A stretch of 64,000 nt of DNA from Flavobacteriales bacterium. GTDB lineage: Bacteria; Bacteroidota; Bacteroidia; Flavobacteriales_D; Crocinitomicaceae. Positions 8,333 to 17,938 of the stretch are shown in pieces. Position 1 is the first letter of the stretch; every line of letters starts with the position of its first letter. Made by a program: the position numbers and the translations under genes. Location: positions 124,001 to 188,000 of the forward strand of contig CANFJL010000001.1 of the NCBI GenBank assembly GCA_947447525.1, in the 5' to 3' direction. Under the pieces are notes generated by a model. It was not told where the DNA came from and ran no database searches. It saw nothing but the letters and a program-made list of their open reading frames with translations.

Positions 8333-8366
8333 TTGACAAAGGTATGCACTAGATTGGTTAATTTTG
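8333..8366 (+). promoter_or_regulatory. Promoter of clpP
   Basis: TAATTTTG at 8359-8366 is an exact -7 match, and TTG at 8333-8335 (within TTTTGAC) is a candidate -33 element with a long 23-base spacer. The clpP ATG is at 8391. Confidence 0.5.
8337..8344 (-). promoter_or_regulatory. -7 element for the minus-strand glycosyltransferase gene
   Basis: On the minus strand the sequence reads TACCTTTG, an exact TAnnTTTG match. It lies inside the longest possible reading frame, just after the ATG at 8349, and shares bases with the TTTTG of the divergent clpP promoter. Confidence 0.4.
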
Positions 8367-8390
8367 GAATTCATAAAAAAAAACTGAAAT

Positions 8391-9059
8391 ATGTTCGACA
8401 ATAATGAATTTAAGAAATACGCTACAAAACACCTAGGTTTAAATAGCATGAGTGTTGATCATTATATTGAGTCTTCAATGACCCCTTATATTATTGAAGA
8501 ACGCCCAATGAATATGACTCAAATGGATGTGTTCTCTAGGTTAATGATGGATAGAATTATCTTTTTAGGAACTGGAATTAACGATCAAGTAGCGAATATA
8601 ATTAACGCTCAATTGTTATTCTTAGAATCTGTTGATCCTAAGAAAGACATTCAAATTTATATGAATTCTCCAGGTGGATCTGTATATGCTGGATTGGGTA
8701 TTTATGACACCATGCAGTACATTAGACCAGATGTTGCTACAATTTGTACTGGAATAGCAGCTTCAATGGGTGCTGTTCTATTATGTGCTGGTGCCGAAGG
8801 CAAACGCAGTGCATTGAAACATTCCCGTGTCATGATTCATCAACCATTAGGAGGTGCACAAGGTCAAGCTTCTGATATTGAAATTACTGCAAGAGAAATT
8901 CAAAAATTAAAGAAAGAACTGTACGATATTTTAGCGTATCACTCTAAACAAACATATGATAAAGTTTGGGCTGATTCAGACCGTGATTATTGGATGACAG
9001 CATCTGAAGCAAAAGATTATGGAATGGTTGATGAGGTCTTACTTCGAAATCCTAAATAA
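8391..9059 (+). CDS. clpP: ATP-dependent Clp protease proteolytic subunit
   Basis: ClpP forms the double-ring serine protease chamber that works with ClpX. Visible features are the catalytic serine in TGIAASMGAVL (Ser125) and catalytic histidine in RVMIHQPLGG (His150), and the MNSPGGSVYAGLGIYDTM strand before them. The 222-residue length includes an N-terminal extension of about 30 residues relative to E. coli ClpP, common in Bacteroidota. It is followed after 8 bases by clpX, so the two are co-transcribed. Confidence 0.97.
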   Translation: MFDNNEFKKYATKHLGLNSMSVDHYIESSMTPYIIEERPMNMTQMDVFSRLMMDRIIFLGTGINDQVANIINAQLLFLESVDPKKDIQIYMNSPGGSVYAGLGIYDTMQYIRPDVATICTGIAASMGAVLLCAGAEGKRSALKHSRVMIHQPLGGAQGQASDIEITAREIQKLKKELYDILAYHSKQTYDKVWADSDRDYWMTASEAKDYGMVDEVLLRNPK

Positions 9060-9067
9060 TTTTATAA

Positions 9068-10297
9068 ATGGCCAAAAATGATGCACATTGTTCTTTCTGT
9101 GGAACAGATAGAAAAAATGTAGGAATTCTTATTGCTGGAGTTTCTGGGCACATCTGTGATGCTTGTGCAAAGCAAGCAGTTAAAATTGTTGCAGAAGAAG
9201 AAAAGACGGGACAAACTATTCAAGTTGCCGCAATTACAAAAGATGTAATGAAACCAATGGAACTGAAAAGTAAACTGGATAATTATATCATTGGACAAGA
9301 AGCAGCAAAAAAAATTCTTTCAGTTGCAGTTTACAATCATTATAAGCGACTCGGAGACACCATAAGTGAAGAAGAGGTTGAAATTGAAAAATCTAATGTT
9401 GTGATGGTGGGCAGAACAGGCACTGGAAAAACATTAATGGCAAAAACAATTGCTAAAATGTTAGATGTTCCTTTTTGTATTGCAGATGCAACTGTACTAA
9501 CTGAAGCTGGATATGTTGGAGAGGATGTGGAAAGCATCTTATCTCGTCTGCTTCAAGCTGCAGATTACAACGTTGAATTAGCACAAAGAGGAATTGTCTT
9601 TATTGATGAAATTGATAAGATTGCTAGAAAAAGTGATAATCCTTCTATAACTCGTGATGTTTCTGGCGAAGGTGTGCAACAAGCGTTACTAAAACTTCTG
9701 GAAGGAGCAACTGTAAATGTTCCGCCGCAAGGAGGGAGGAAACACCCAGATCAAAAAATGATTCAAATTGACACAAGAAATATTTTGTTTATTTGTGGAG
9801 GAGCTTTTGATGGTATTGAAAAGTTAATTGCTAATCGTGTTAACCGCCAAACAATTGGTTTTTCTTCCTTAGATGAAGATTATCATGATAAAGAAGATTT
9901 ATTGCAACATATTTCTCCAGAAGATTTAAAAAGCTTTGGATTAATCCCTGAATTAATTGGCCGATTCCCTGTATTGACTTATCTCGAACCATTAAGTTTG
10001 GAGGCAATGAAAAGAATTTTAACAGAACCTAAAAATGCCTTAATTAAGCAATTTGTTAAGTTATTTGAAATTGATGGTATTAAACTTACTTTTGATCAAG
10101 AAGTTTTTGATTTTATTGTCGAAAAGGCAATGTCTTTCAGTCTTGGAGCCCGCGGTTTAAGGTCTATTTGTGAAGCAATTCTTACGGAAGCTATGTATGA
10201 ATTACCTTCTTCTAAAAAGAAAACCTTTCATGTCGATATAGAATATGCCCGTAAAAAATTCGGAAATTCTAAATTAAGTAAACTTAAGGTTGCTTAA
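9068..10297 (+). CDS. clpX: Clp protease ATP-binding subunit ClpX
   Basis: ClpX is the AAA+ unfoldase that feeds substrates to ClpP. The N-terminal zinc-binding domain has Cys8, Cys11, Cys30 and Cys33. The Walker A motif reads GRTGTGKT (residues 115-122), with Arg in place of the usual Pro in GPTGSGKT. The pore loop GYVGEDVE, Walker [11 protein letters not shown] and the RKH loop (GGRKHPDQ) follow. The C-terminal small AAA domain includes [13 protein letters not shown] with the sensor-2 arginine. At 409 residues the length is normal. Confidence 0.97.
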   Translation: MAKNDAHCSFCGTDRKNVGILIAGVSGHICDACAKQAVKIVAEEEKTGQTIQVAAITKDVMKPMELKSKLDNYIIGQEAAKKILSVAVYNHYKRLGDTISEEEVEIEKSNVVMVGRTGTGKTLMAKTIAKMLDVPFCIADATVLTEAGYVGEDVESILSRLLQAADYNVELAQRGIVFIDEIDKIARKSDNPSITRDVSGEGVQQALLKLLEGATVNVPPQGGRKHPDQKMIQIDTRNILFICGGAFDGIEKLIANRVNRQTIGFSSLDEDYHDKEDLLQHISPEDLKSFGLIPELIGRFPVLTYLEPLSLEAMKRILTEPKNALIKQFVKLFEIDGIKLTFDQEVFDFIVEKAMSFSLGARGLRSICEAILTEAMYELPSSKKKTFHVDIEYARKKFGNSKLSKLKVA

Positions 10298-10300
10298 GAA

Positions 10301-10331
10301 TTTTGAATTGAATCAATTAAGTTTAAATTTG
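10301..10331 (+). promoter_or_regulatory. Promoter of pdhB
   Basis: TTTTG at 10301-10305 and TAAATTTG at 10324-10331 with an 18-base spacer form a near-consensus Bacteroidota promoter, 18 bases before the ATG at 10349. Confidence 0.65.
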
Positions 10332-10348
10332 CATTCCAAATAAATAAT

Positions 10349-11326
10349 ATGAAAACATTACAATTCCGTGAAGCTCTTAGAGAAGCGATGTCAGAAGAAA
10401 TGAGACGCGATGAGCGCGTATTTCTTCTAGGAGAAGAAGTAGCAGAATACAATGGAGCCTATAAGGTTTCACAAGGAATGCTGGATGAGTTCGGCCCAAA
10501 GCGTGTAATAGACACTCCAATTGCTGAATTAGGTTTTGCAGGAATTGCTGTTGGCGCTTCCATGAATGGACTAAGACCAATTGTGGAGTTTATGACTTGG
10601 AACTTTGCGATTTTAGCGGCAGATCAGATTATAAATTCAGCAGCCAAAATGATGCAAATGTCCGGTGGACAATATCATTGTCCAATTGTCTTTAGAGGTG
10701 GAAATGGTACTGCAGGTCAATTAGGTGCAACACATTCTCAAAGTTTCGAAGCTTTCTATGCACATGTGCCAGGTTTAAAAGTAATTACTCCATCTTGCCC
10801 TGCTGATGCTAAAGGCTTACTGAAGGCTGCAATTCGTGACGAAGATCCAGTGGTATTTTTGGAGTCTGAAAAAATGTATGGTGATAAAGGAGAAGTTCCA
10901 GAAGGAGAGTTTATTATTCCAATTGGAGTAGCAGATGTGAAAAGAAAAGGAACTGATGTTACCATTGTTTCCTTTGGAAAAATAATGAAGGTTGCTTTTG
11001 AAGCCGCTGAACTTCTAGCTAAAGAAAATATCAGCGCTGAAATAATTGACCTGCGAACCATTCGTCCAATTGATTATGCAACAGTGGTGAATTCAATAAA
11101 GAAAACAAATAGATGTGTGGTTTTGGAAGAATCTTGGCCCTTAGCCTCCATATCTTCAGAAATAGCATACCACCTTCAAAGATATGCATTTGATTATTTA
11201 GATGCACCCGTACAACGCGTAACACAAACCGACACTCCATTCGCTTTCTCCCCAACATTGATTGATGAAGCATTGCCAAATGTTGATCGTTTAATTAAAG
11301 CAGTCAAAGCAACGTTATATAGATAA
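10349..11326 (+). CDS. pdhB: Pyruvate dehydrogenase E1 component, beta subunit
   Basis: This is the E1-beta subunit that pairs with E1-alpha to decarboxylate pyruvate and load the acetyl group onto lipoyl-E2. The N-terminal Transket_pyr domain has FLLGEEVAEYNGAYKVSQG, TPIAELGFAGIAVGA and VEFMTWNFAILAADQI; the C-terminal transketolase domain has DVTIVSFGKIMK, EIIDLRTIRPID and VVLEESWP. The 325-residue length is normal. Branched-chain 2-oxoacid dehydrogenase E1-beta is the alternative, but the sequence resembles PDH E1-beta more. No alpha subunit is adjacent. It has its own promoter and terminator, so it appears monocistronic. Confidence 0.92.
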   Translation: MKTLQFREALREAMSEEMRRDERVFLLGEEVAEYNGAYKVSQGMLDEFGPKRVIDTPIAELGFAGIAVGASMNGLRPIVEFMTWNFAILAADQIINSAAKMMQMSGGQYHCPIVFRGGNGTAGQLGATHSQSFEAFYAHVPGLKVITPSCPADAKGLLKAAIRDEDPVVFLESEKMYGDKGEVPEGEFIIPIGVADVKRKGTDVTIVSFGKIMKVAFEAAELLAKENISAEIIDLRTIRPIDYATVVNSIKKTNRCVVLEESWPLASISSEIAYHLQRYAFDYLDAPVQRVTQTDTPFAFSPTLIDEALPNVDRLIKAVKATLYR

Positions 11327-11351
11327 TCCTGCTTAGTTAGGAATTTAAAAT

Positions 11352-11372
11352 GCCCTTCGGGGCTTTTTTTTT
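11352..11372 (+). terminator. Intrinsic terminator of pdhB
   Basis: GCCC-TTCG-GGGC, a stable UUCG tetraloop hairpin, followed by nine Ts. It insulates pdhB from the ribosomal protein supercluster. A second, AT-rich inverted repeat at 11387-11403 followed by Ts may act as a weak back-up. Confidence 0.9.
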
Positions 11373-11454
11373 GGACTTAACTTTCCTTAAATCATTGATT
11401 TAAAGTTTTTTCCACATTTTTTTGTCAAAAAAGCATATTTTTTTTCAAAATCTC

Positions 11455-11484
11455 TTGTGTATTAAATAAATCGTGGTATCTTTG
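11455..11484 (+). promoter_or_regulatory. Main promoter of the str/S10 ribosomal supercluster
   Basis: TTG at 11455-11457 and TATCTTTG at 11477-11484 with a 19-base spacer match the Bacteroidota consensus. Transcription should begin about 11488-11490, giving a leader of about 50 bases before rpsL. Confidence 0.8.
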
Positions 11485-11485
11485 C

Positions 11486-11514
11486 ACCCCTCAAAGTGCG
11501 TTTGAGGAGTTTTT
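11486..11514 (+). promoter_or_regulatory. Leader hairpin with T-run upstream of rpsL
   Basis: CCTCAAA (11489-11495), loop GTGCG, TTTGAGG (11501-11507) is a perfect 7-bp stem that can be lengthened past one mismatch. It is followed by TTTTT at 11510-11514. It would sit at the extreme 5' end of the rpsL mRNA, where it could stabilise the transcript or attenuate transcription. Confidence 0.55.
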
Positions 11515-11539
11515 ATTTATTACAAATTAAGAGTATTTT

Positions 11540-11917
11540 ATGCCAACTATTCAACAGTTAGTTCGCAAAGGAAGAACTGCGGTGGTGAAGAAAAGTAAAT
11601 CTGCTGCGCTTGATTCATGTCCTCAACGAAAAGGGGTGTGCGTGCGTGTTTACACTACTACACCTAAGAAGCCGAATTCTGCAATGCGTAAGGTTGCCCG
11701 TGTGCGATTGACCAATGGTAAAGAGGTTAATGCGTATATTGGTGGCGAAGGTCACAATTTACAAGAACATTCATTAGTTCTAGTGAGAGGCGGAAGGGTG
11801 AAAGATTTACCTGGAGTTCGTTACCACATCGTTCGCGGTGCGGAAGACACAGCCGGTGTACAAGGTCGTTCACAGAGAAGATCGAAATACGGAACAAAAC
11901 GCCCTAAGCAGAAATAA
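11540..11917 (+). CDS. rpsL: 30S ribosomal protein S12
   Basis: S12 lies at the decoding centre of the 30S subunit. The conserved [11 protein letters not shown] segment and [13 protein letters not shown] loop are intact; Lys43 and Lys88, whose replacement gives streptomycin resistance in other bacteria, are both lysine here. The 125-residue length is normal. It is the first gene of the supercluster, behind a consensus promoter and hairpin leader, and 18 bases before rpsG. Confidence 0.98.
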   Translation: MPTIQQLVRKGRTAVVKKSKSAALDSCPQRKGVCVRVYTTTPKKPNSAMRKVARVRLTNGKEVNAYIGGEGHNLQEHSLVLVRGGRVKDLPGVRYHIVRGAEDTAGVQGRSQRRSKYGTKRPKQK

Positions 11918-11935
11918 TATCAAAAGCTTTAAGAA

Positions 11936-12406
11936 ATGAGAAGAAGAAAAGCAAAAAAAATTGCCATTCTGCCAGACCCAAAGTTTAATGAAGTCGTGGT
12001 AACGAAATTCGTGAACAACTTAATGTACTCGGGAAAGAAGAGTTTGGCTTTTAGAATATTCTACGATGCTATTGAGCTTGTAGATAAGAAATTAGAGGAT
12101 CAAGAAGGTCTAGATGTATGGAAAAAAGCATTGGAAAATGTAACGCCAAGCGTGGAGGTTAAGAGCCGTCGTGTAGGTGGAGCTACTTTCCAAATCCCTA
12201 CACCAGTTCGTGAAGAGCGTAAATCTTCACTAGCTATGAAATGGCTTATTGGTTACTCTCGTAAAAGAAACGAAAAAACAATGGCACAGCGTTTAGCTGC
12301 TGAAATTGTAGCCGCTTCGAAAGAAGAAGGTGCTGCTTTCAAAAAGAAAGAAGATACCATGCGTATGGCCGAAGCAAATAAAGCATTTTCACACTTTAGA
12401 TTTTAA
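11936..12406 (+). CDS. rpsG: 30S ribosomal protein S7
   Basis: S7 nucleates assembly of the 30S head by binding the 3' domain of 16S rRNA. It begins MRRRKAKK and contains [37 protein letters not shown] and [14 protein letters not shown], all diagnostic. The 156-residue length is normal. It sits between rpsL and fusA as in the str operon of most bacteria. The start is preceded by A-rich sequence rather than a Shine-Dalgarno motif. Confidence 0.98.
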   Translation: MRRRKAKKIAILPDPKFNEVVVTKFVNNLMYSGKKSLAFRIFYDAIELVDKKLEDQEGLDVWKKALENVTPSVEVKSRRVGGATFQIPTPVREERKSSLAMKWLIGYSRKRNEKTMAQRLAAEIVAASKEEGAAFKKKEDTMRMAEANKAFSHFRF

Positions 12407-12411
12407 TTACA

Positions 12412-14517
12412 ATGGCTAGAGATCTTAAATATACAAGAAACATAGGTATTGCAGCTCATATTGATGCTGGTAAAACTACCACTACTGAGCGTATCTTATT
12501 TTACGGTGGTGTAAGTCACAAGATTGGAGAAGTTCATGACGGTGCAGCAACTATGGACTGGATGGAGCAAGAGCAAGAGCGTGGTATTACTATTACCTCT
12601 GCTGCAACTACATTGAATTGGAATTATAGAAATGAATTGTATCATGTTAATATTATTGATACGCCAGGACACGTTGATTTTACTGTTGAAGTAAATCGTT
12701 CTTTACGTGTACTTGATGGTTTAGTTTTCTTGTTCTCTGCTGTTGATGGTGTTGAGCCTCAATCAGAAACAAACTGGAGATTGGCTAATAATTATAATGT
12801 TCCTAGAATTGGTTTTGTTAACAAAATGGACCGTCAAGGTGCAGATTTCTTAAACGTTTGCCGTCAGGTAAAAGATATGTTAGGAAGTCATGCTTTGCCA
12901 TTACAAATTAATATTGGTGCAGAAGATGGTTTCTTAGGTGTGGTTGATTTAATTAACTTCAAAGGAATTGTTTGGAATGAAGCAGATTTAGGAATGACTT
13001 TTAAAGAAATTGAAATTCCTGCTGATGTTATCGAAGAAGCACGTCAATTAAGAAGTGAGTTATTAGAAGCTGTTGCTGAATTTGATGAGTCTTTAATGGA
13101 GAAATTCTTTGAAGATGAAAATTCATTGACTGAAAGAGAAATTTTAAATGCGCTTCGTGCTGCAACCATCTCTGGAAAAGTTGTTCCAATGATGTGTGGT
13201 TCTGCTTTTAAAAATAAAGGAGTTCAAGCAATGTTGGATATGGTAATGGAAATTCTTCCTTCACCAATGGATATTGAAGGTATTGTCGGAATCAATCCAA
13301 AAACAGATTTAGAATCAATTAGAAAGCCATCTATTGATGAGCCTTTCGCTGGTTTAGCATTTAAGATTGCAACAGATCCTTTTGTAGGTAGATTGTGTTT
13401 CGTAAGAGCTTATTCTGGAAAATTAGATGCTGGTTCTTATGTTTTAAATACGCGTTCAGGAAATAAAGAAAGAATTTCTAGAATCTTCCAAATGCATGCT
13501 AATAAGCAAAATCAAATACCTGAACTTTGCGCAGGTGATATTGCAGCGGTAGTTGGATTTAAAGATATAAAAACTGGTGATACTTTATGTGCTGAAAATG
13601 CACCTATCATCTTGGAATCTATGGATTTCCCAGATCCAGTAATTGGATTAGCAATTGAGCCTAAAACTCAAGCTGACACAGATAAATTATCGATCGGATT
13701 AAATAAGCTATCAGAAGAAGATCCTACATTCCGCGTTAATACTGATGAGGAAACTGGACAAACAATTATTTCAGGAATGGGTGAACTTCACTTAGAGATT
13801 ATTGTGGATCGATTAAGAAGAGAATTTAAAGTTGAAGTAAGTCAAGGTGCTCCTCAAGTTGCTTATCGTGAGAATATCAATGGTACAGTTGAGCATAGAG
13901 AAACCTACAAAAAACAAAGTGGTGGTCGTGGTAAATTTGCGGACATCTTGGTTAGAATTTCTCCTCAAGAAAATATTGAAAAATCAGGTTTGGAATTCAT
14001 TAATAGTATTAAAGGTGGTAATATTCCTCGTGAATTTATTCCTTCAGTAGAAAAAGGATTCAGAGAATCAATGAAAAACGGTGTTCTTGCAGGTTTCCCT
14101 CTAGAATCAATGAAAGTGGAATTGTTAGATGGTTCTTACCATGCTGTCGATTCAGATTCATTGTCTTTTGAGATGGCAGCTAGAATGGCTTACAGATCAG
14201 CTGTAAAAGGTTGTCAACCAGCTTTACTTGAGCCTATCATGAAGCTAGAGGTAGTTACTCCAGAAGAGAACATGGGAGATGTCGTAGGTGATTTGAACCG
14301 TAGACGAGGAATGATGAGAGGAATGGATGACAGAAATAATGCTAAAGTATTAAAAGCTGATGTTCCACTTTCTGAAATGTTTGGATATGTAACGCAGTTG
14401 CGTACAATCACTTCTGGTAGAGCGAATTCTTCAATGGAGTTTTCACACTATTCAGAAGCACCGAAAAATGTTTCGGATGAAGTAATAGCAAAAATTAACG
14501 GTAAAGTCACTGCATAA
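12412..14517 (+). CDS. fusA: Translation elongation factor G
   Basis: EF-G is the GTPase that drives ribosomal translocation. The G1 motif is [12 protein letters not shown] (Lys21), G3 is DTPGHVDF and G4 is NKMDRQGAD. Domain II follows from about residue 300, domain III ([20 protein letters not shown]) near 435, and domain IV (GGRGKFADI) near 505. At 701 residues it is full length. It follows rpsG after 5 bases. No tuf gene follows; rpsJ comes next, the common Bacteroidota arrangement. Confidence 0.98.
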   Translation: MARDLKYTRNIGIAAHIDAGKTTTTERILFYGGVSHKIGEVHDGAATMDWMEQEQERGITITSAATTLNWNYRNELYHVNIIDTPGHVDFTVEVNRSLRVLDGLVFLFSAVDGVEPQSETNWRLANNYNVPRIGFVNKMDRQGADFLNVCRQVKDMLGSHALPLQINIGAEDGFLGVVDLINFKGIVWNEADLGMTFKEIEIPADVIEEARQLRSELLEAVAEFDESLMEKFFEDENSLTEREILNALRAATISGKVVPMMCGSAFKNKGVQAMLDMVMEILPSPMDIEGIVGINPKTDLESIRKPSIDEPFAGLAFKIATDPFVGRLCFVRAYSGKLDAGSYVLNTRSGNKERISRIFQMHANKQNQIPELCAGDIAAVVGFKDIKTGDTLCAENAPIILESMDFPDPVIGLAIEPKTQADTDKLSIGLNKLSEEDPTFRVNTDEETGQTIISGMGELHLEIIVDRLRREFKVEVSQGAPQVAYRENINGTVEHRETYKKQSGGRGKFADILVRISPQENIEKSGLEFINSIKGGNIPREFIPSVEKGFRESMKNGVLAGFPLESMKVELLDGSYHAVDSDSLSFEMAARMAYRSAVKGCQPALLEPIMKLEVVTPEENMGDVVGDLNRRRGMMRGMDDRNNAKVLKADVPLSEMFGYVTQLRTITSGRANSSMEFSHYSEAPKNVSDEVIAKINGKVTA

Positions 14518-14529
14518 TAATTAAATACG

Positions 14530-14835
14530 ATGAGCCAAAAAATAAGAATAAAGTTAAAATCGTACGATCATAATCTAGTAGATAAGTCTGCAGAGAAAAT
14601 CGTTAAAACGGTAAAATCAACAGGAGCAGTTGTGAGTGGACCAATTCCATTGCCTACACACAAACGTATTTATACGGTATTGCGCTCCCCACACGTAATG
14701 AAAAAAGCGCGTGAGCAATTTGAATTGTGTTCTTATAAGCGTCTTCTTGACATTTATAGTAGCTCTTCAAAAACTGTTGATGCACTAATGAAATTAGAAC
14801 TTCCAAGTGGAGTTGATGTAGAAATTAAAGTTTAA
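14530..14835 (+). CDS. rpsJ: 30S ribosomal protein S10
   Basis: S10 is a 30S head protein, also known as the antitermination partner Nus[42 protein letters not shown] and [14 protein letters not shown] are characteristic. The 101-residue length is normal. It starts the S10 segment 12 bases after fusA, with no promoter visible between them, so str and S10 appear to be one transcription unit. Confidence 0.98.
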   Translation: MSQKIRIKLKSYDHNLVDKSAEKIVKTVKSTGAVVSGPIPLPTHKRIYTVLRSPHVMKKAREQFELCSYKRLLDIYSSSSKTVDALMKLELPSGVDVEIKV

Positions 14836-14851
14836 TATTAATAATTAAGTT

Positions 14852-15466
14852 ATGCCTGGAATAATTGGTCGAAAAGTCGGAATGACTAGTATCTACAGTG
14901 CCGAGGGTAAGTCATTACCATGCACAGTGATAGAAGCTGGTCCCTGCGTAGTTACACAACTAAAAACGCAGGACAGAGATGGTTACGAAGCCGTTCAATT
15001 GGGTTTTGGTGATCGCAAAGAAAAAAATACCCCGAATGCATTGAAGGGTCATTTTAAGAAAGCGAATACTACTCCTAAGTCAAAATTGGTGGAGTTTAAA
15101 GGTTTTAAAGATGTTAACGTCGGTGATATCATTGGTGTTACTCTTTTTCAAGAGGGAGAGTTTGTTGATGTTATTGGAACAACTAAAGGAAAAGGTTTTC
15201 AAGGGGTTGTTCGTCGTCATGGATTTGCTGGTGTTGGTCAAGCTACACACGGTCAGCATAATCGTCTAAGAGCACCAGGATCAATTGGAGCTTGTTCTTA
15301 TCCAGCACGTGTATTCAAAGGAATGCGCATGGCAGGTCAAATGGGAAACAAAAGACGTTTAGCACCGAATTTGCAAATCTTAAAAGTGATGGCAGACAAA
15401 AACATCTTGATAGTTAAAGGTTCTATCCCAGGAGCTAATGGTTCAACAGTAACAATTAAGAACTAA
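14852..15466 (+). CDS. rplC: 50S ribosomal protein L3
   Basis: L3 initiates 50S assembly and reaches toward the peptidyl transferase centre. It begins [15 protein letters not shown] and has [17 protein letters not shown] and [23 protein letters not shown], the core extension loop. The 204-residue length is normal. The stop overlaps the rplD start in TAATG, so rplC and rplD are translationally coupled. Confidence 0.98.
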   Translation: MPGIIGRKVGMTSIYSAEGKSLPCTVIEAGPCVVTQLKTQDRDGYEAVQLGFGDRKEKNTPNALKGHFKKANTTPKSKLVEFKGFKDVNVGDIIGVTLFQEGEFVDVIGTTKGKGFQGVVRRHGFAGVGQATHGQHNRLRAPGSIGACSYPARVFKGMRMAGQMGNKRRLAPNLQILKVMADKNILIVKGSIPGANGSTVTIKN

Positions 15467-16092
15467 TGAAAGTAAAAATATACGATACAACCGGATCGGC
15501 TACTTCAAAATCGGCAACGCTTTCTGAAGAGGTTTTTGGTATCGAACCAAATAATCATGCTATCTATTTAGATGTTAAACAACATTTAGCAAATAGACGT
15601 CAAGGGACGCACAAATCTAAGGAGCGTGCAGAAATCTCTGGATCAACAAGAAAAATTAAAAAACAAAAAGGTACTGGTGGCGCAAGAGCTGGTAGTATTA
15701 AATCTGGTACTCGTGTTGGAGGTGGTAGAATTTTTGGACCCCGCCCTCGCAATTATCATTTTAAGTTAAATATTAAATTAAAAAGATTGGCAAGAAAGTC
15801 TGCTTTTTCTTTCAAGGCTCAAAATGATGGCTTGATGGTTTTAGAAGATTTAGCTTTCGCTAATGCTAAAACTAAAGATTTTGTAAACTTGATGAATTCA
15901 CTTCAGTTGACAAATCAAAAAGTTTTATTGATCCTAGGAGATCAAAATGATAGTGTTTATTTAGCTTCTCGTAACCTTGGAAAGGTTAAAGTCGTAACTG
16001 CTGACACTGTAAATACTTTCGATGTGCTTAATGCTAAGAAAGTTGTATTGACAAGCAGTTCAATTGTTAGATTAGAAGAGATACTTAATTAA
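15466..16092 (+). CDS. rplD: 50S ribosomal protein L4
   Basis: L4 lines the peptide exit tunnel; in E. coli it also represses its own operon. The tunnel loop region RKIKKQKGTGGARAGSIKS is present near residues 62-80, and the C-terminal half (LILGDQNDSVYLASRNLGKV) matches the family. The 208-residue length is normal. Its start shares one base with the rplC stop. Confidence 0.98.
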   Translation: MKVKIYDTTGSATSKSATLSEEVFGIEPNNHAIYLDVKQHLANRRQGTHKSKERAEISGSTRKIKKQKGTGGARAGSIKSGTRVGGGRIFGPRPRNYHFKLNIKLKRLARKSAFSFKAQNDGLMVLEDLAFANAKTKDFVNLMNSLQLTNQKVLLILGDQNDSVYLASRNLGKVKVVTADTVNTFDVLNAKKVVLTSSSIVRLEEILN

Positions 16093-16097
16093 GAGTT

Positions 16098-16394
16098 ATG
16101 CAAGGAATTATTAAAAAACCAGTCATTACTGAAAAAGCAACTGCAGCAAGCGAAAAGCAAAATGCATTTTCTTTTGAAGTTGATAAAATGGCAAATAAGA
16201 TAGAGATAAAAAAAGCTGTCGAGAAAATGTATGGTGTTCATGTTATTGATGTTCGTACATTGAATTATGGCGGTGGTAAATCTTCTGTAAAGTACACTAA
16301 CAAAGGAATTGTTGAGCAAAAAAGCAAACAATGGAAGAAAGCGGTAGTTACTGTAGCAGATGGAGAAACCATTGATTTGTTTACTAATTTTTAA
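16098..16394 (+). CDS. rplW: 50S ribosomal protein L23
   Basis: L23 forms part of the docking site at the peptide tunnel exit for trigger factor and the signal recognition particle. The N-terminal [19 protein letters not shown] and [17 protein letters not shown] segments are diagnostic. The 98-residue length is normal. It lies 5 bases after rplD and 8 bases before rplB. Confidence 0.97.
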   Translation: MQGIIKKPVITEKATAASEKQNAFSFEVDKMANKIEIKKAVEKMYGVHVIDVRTLNYGGGKSSVKYTNKGIVEQKSKQWKKAVVTVADGETIDLFTNF

Positions 16395-16402
16395 TTGAAA
16401 CA

Positions 16403-17227
16403 ATGAGTTTAAAAAAGTTCAAACCGACAACCCCAGGTCAACGACACAAGATTGCCGTTGAAATGACTGAACTTACTGCGTCTAAACCTGAAAAAAGCTT
16501 GATGTCAAGCATGAAAAAATCAGGTGGTAGAAATAGTGATGGTAGGATGACGATGCGCTATTTAGGTGGTGGTCATAAGCAGAGATATAGAATAATTGAT
16601 TTCAAAAGAGATAAATTTGATATTCCAGCGACAGTTAAGACTATTGAATACGATCCAAATAGAACAGCAAACATTGCTTTGTTGTTTTATGCAGATGGTG
16701 AGAAAAGATATATAATAGCTCCAACAGGTTTAAAAGTTGGTGATGTAATTACTTCTGGAAAGACTGCAACTCCAAATATTGGACATGCAATGTTCCTTTC
16801 GGATGTGCCTTTAGGTACAGTAGTTCACAATATTGAATTGAAACCTGGTAAAGGTGGTTCGATTGCAAGAGGTGCTGGAACATACGGACAATTGAATGCG
16901 CGTGATGGTCGATATGCTGTTATTAAAATGCCTTCAGGAGAAACTAGATTGATATTGACAACTTGTTTGGCAACAATCGGATCGGTTTCAAATGCAGAAC
17001 ATAATTTGACGGTTTCAGGTAAAGCTGGTAGGTCAAGATGGTTAGGAAGACGCCCTCGTGTTAGAGGTGTTGTAATGAATCCTGTTGATCACCCAATGGG
17101 TGGTGGTGAAGGTAGAAATTCCGGTGGGCATCCTCGTTCTAGAAACGGTATACCTGCTAAAGGATATAAAACCAGAGCTAAAACAAAGTATTCAGATAAG
17201 TTTATCATTGAAAGAAGAAAAAAATAG
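16403..17227 (+). CDS. rplB: 50S ribosomal protein L2
   Basis: L2 is a conserved core protein needed for peptidyl transferase activity and subunit association. It has [11 protein letters not shown] at the N-terminus, [15 protein letters not shown], and the C-terminal [17 protein letters not shown] motif containing the conserved histidine. The 274-residue length is normal. Confidence 0.98.
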   Translation: MSLKKFKPTTPGQRHKIAVEMTELTASKPEKSLMSSMKKSGGRNSDGRMTMRYLGGGHKQRYRIIDFKRDKFDIPATVKTIEYDPNRTANIALLFYADGEKRYIIAPTGLKVGDVITSGKTATPNIGHAMFLSDVPLGTVVHNIELKPGKGGSIARGAGTYGQLNARDGRYAVIKMPSGETRLILTTCLATIGSVSNAEHNLTVSGKAGRSRWLGRRPRVRGVVMNPVDHPMGGGEGRNSGGHPRSRNGIPAKGYKTRAKTKYSDKFIIERRKK

Positions 17228-17237
17228 TAATTAGAAT

Positions 17238-17516
17238 ATGAGTCGTTCACTAAAGAAACCGCCTTTCGTTCATTACAAGGTAATGAAGCGTGTAGATGAG
17301 GCGCAGGCATCGAACAGCAAAGCTGTTATTAAAACATGGTCAAGAGCATCAACGATTACTCCTGACTTTGTAGGACTAACATTTGCAGTTCACAATGGAA
17401 ATAAGTTTATTCCTGTTTTTGTTACTGAGAACATGGTAGGACATAAATTAGGTGAATTTTCACCGACTAGAAATTTCCGAGGTCACGGCGGAAATAAGAA
17501 AGATAAAAAACGATAA
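17238..17516 (+). CDS. rpsS: 30S ribosomal protein S19
   Basis: S19 sits in the 30S head and contacts S13 and the 16S r[37 protein letters not shown] and [19 protein letters not shown] are the family's landmarks. The 92-residue length is normal. It lies between rplB and rplV as usual. Confidence 0.98.
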   Translation: MSRSLKKPPFVHYKVMKRVDEAQASNSKAVIKTWSRASTITPDFVGLTFAVHNGNKFIPVFVTENMVGHKLGEFSPTRNFRGHGGNKKDKKR

Positions 17517-17533
17517 GATAAATAGTTGTAGTC

Positions 17534-17929
17534 ATGGGTGCTAGAAAAAGATTGCGAGCAGAAATGTTGAAGGAAACTAAAATGAAAACTGCTGTTGCTG
17601 AATTAAGAAATTCAACAATTTCTCCTCGAAAGATGAGATTGGTAGCTGATTTGATCAGAGGTATGGAAGTTAACAAAGCTTTGAACATTCTTCAAAATAA
17701 TGCTAAAGATGCTTCTTTAAGTTTAGGTAAATTGTTGAGATCTGCAATTGCTAACTGGGAACAAAAAAATGAAGGTGCAGATATTAGCCAAGAAAATTTA
17801 GTTGTTAAAACTATTGAAGTAAGTGGCGCTGCAATGTTGAAGAGAATTCAACCTGCACCGCAAGGAAGAGCTCACAGAATTAGAAAAAGATCTAACCACG
17901 TTACAATCATCGTTGATGGTGTTAAATAA
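17534..17929 (+). CDS. rplV: 50S ribosomal protein L22
   Basis: L22 lines the exit tunnel with a long beta hairpin. [21 protein letters not shown] and [20 protein letters not shown] are diagnostic, the latter being the tunnel loop where some macrolide resistance changes occur in other bacteria; it looks unaltered. The protein carries a basic N-terminal extension ([12 protein letters not shown]) typical of Bacteroidota L22. Length is 131 residues. Confidence 0.97.
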   Translation: MGARKRLRAEMLKETKMKTAVAELRNSTISPRKMRLVADLIRGMEVNKALNILQNNAKDASLSLGKLLRSAIANWEQKNEGADISQENLVVKTIEVSGAAMLKRIQPAPQGRAHRIRKRSNHVTIIVDGVK

Positions 17930-17938
17930 TTAAAAGAA

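Noticed and set aside
9062-9298. 78-codon antisense frame at the start of clpX
   Set aside because: It is antisense to the ClpX zinc domain; its Cys-rich look is a mirror of the coding strand and no promoter is evident.
11387-11403. Inverted repeat TTAAATCA-T-TGATTTAA followed by Ts
   Set aside because: Entirely AT-rich with a one-base loop, and it lies just after a much stronger terminator; kept only as a possible back-up.
13847-14050. 67-codon frame inside fusA
   Set aside because: It lies in another frame of fusA and encodes low-complexity sequence; EF-G is complete in its own frame.
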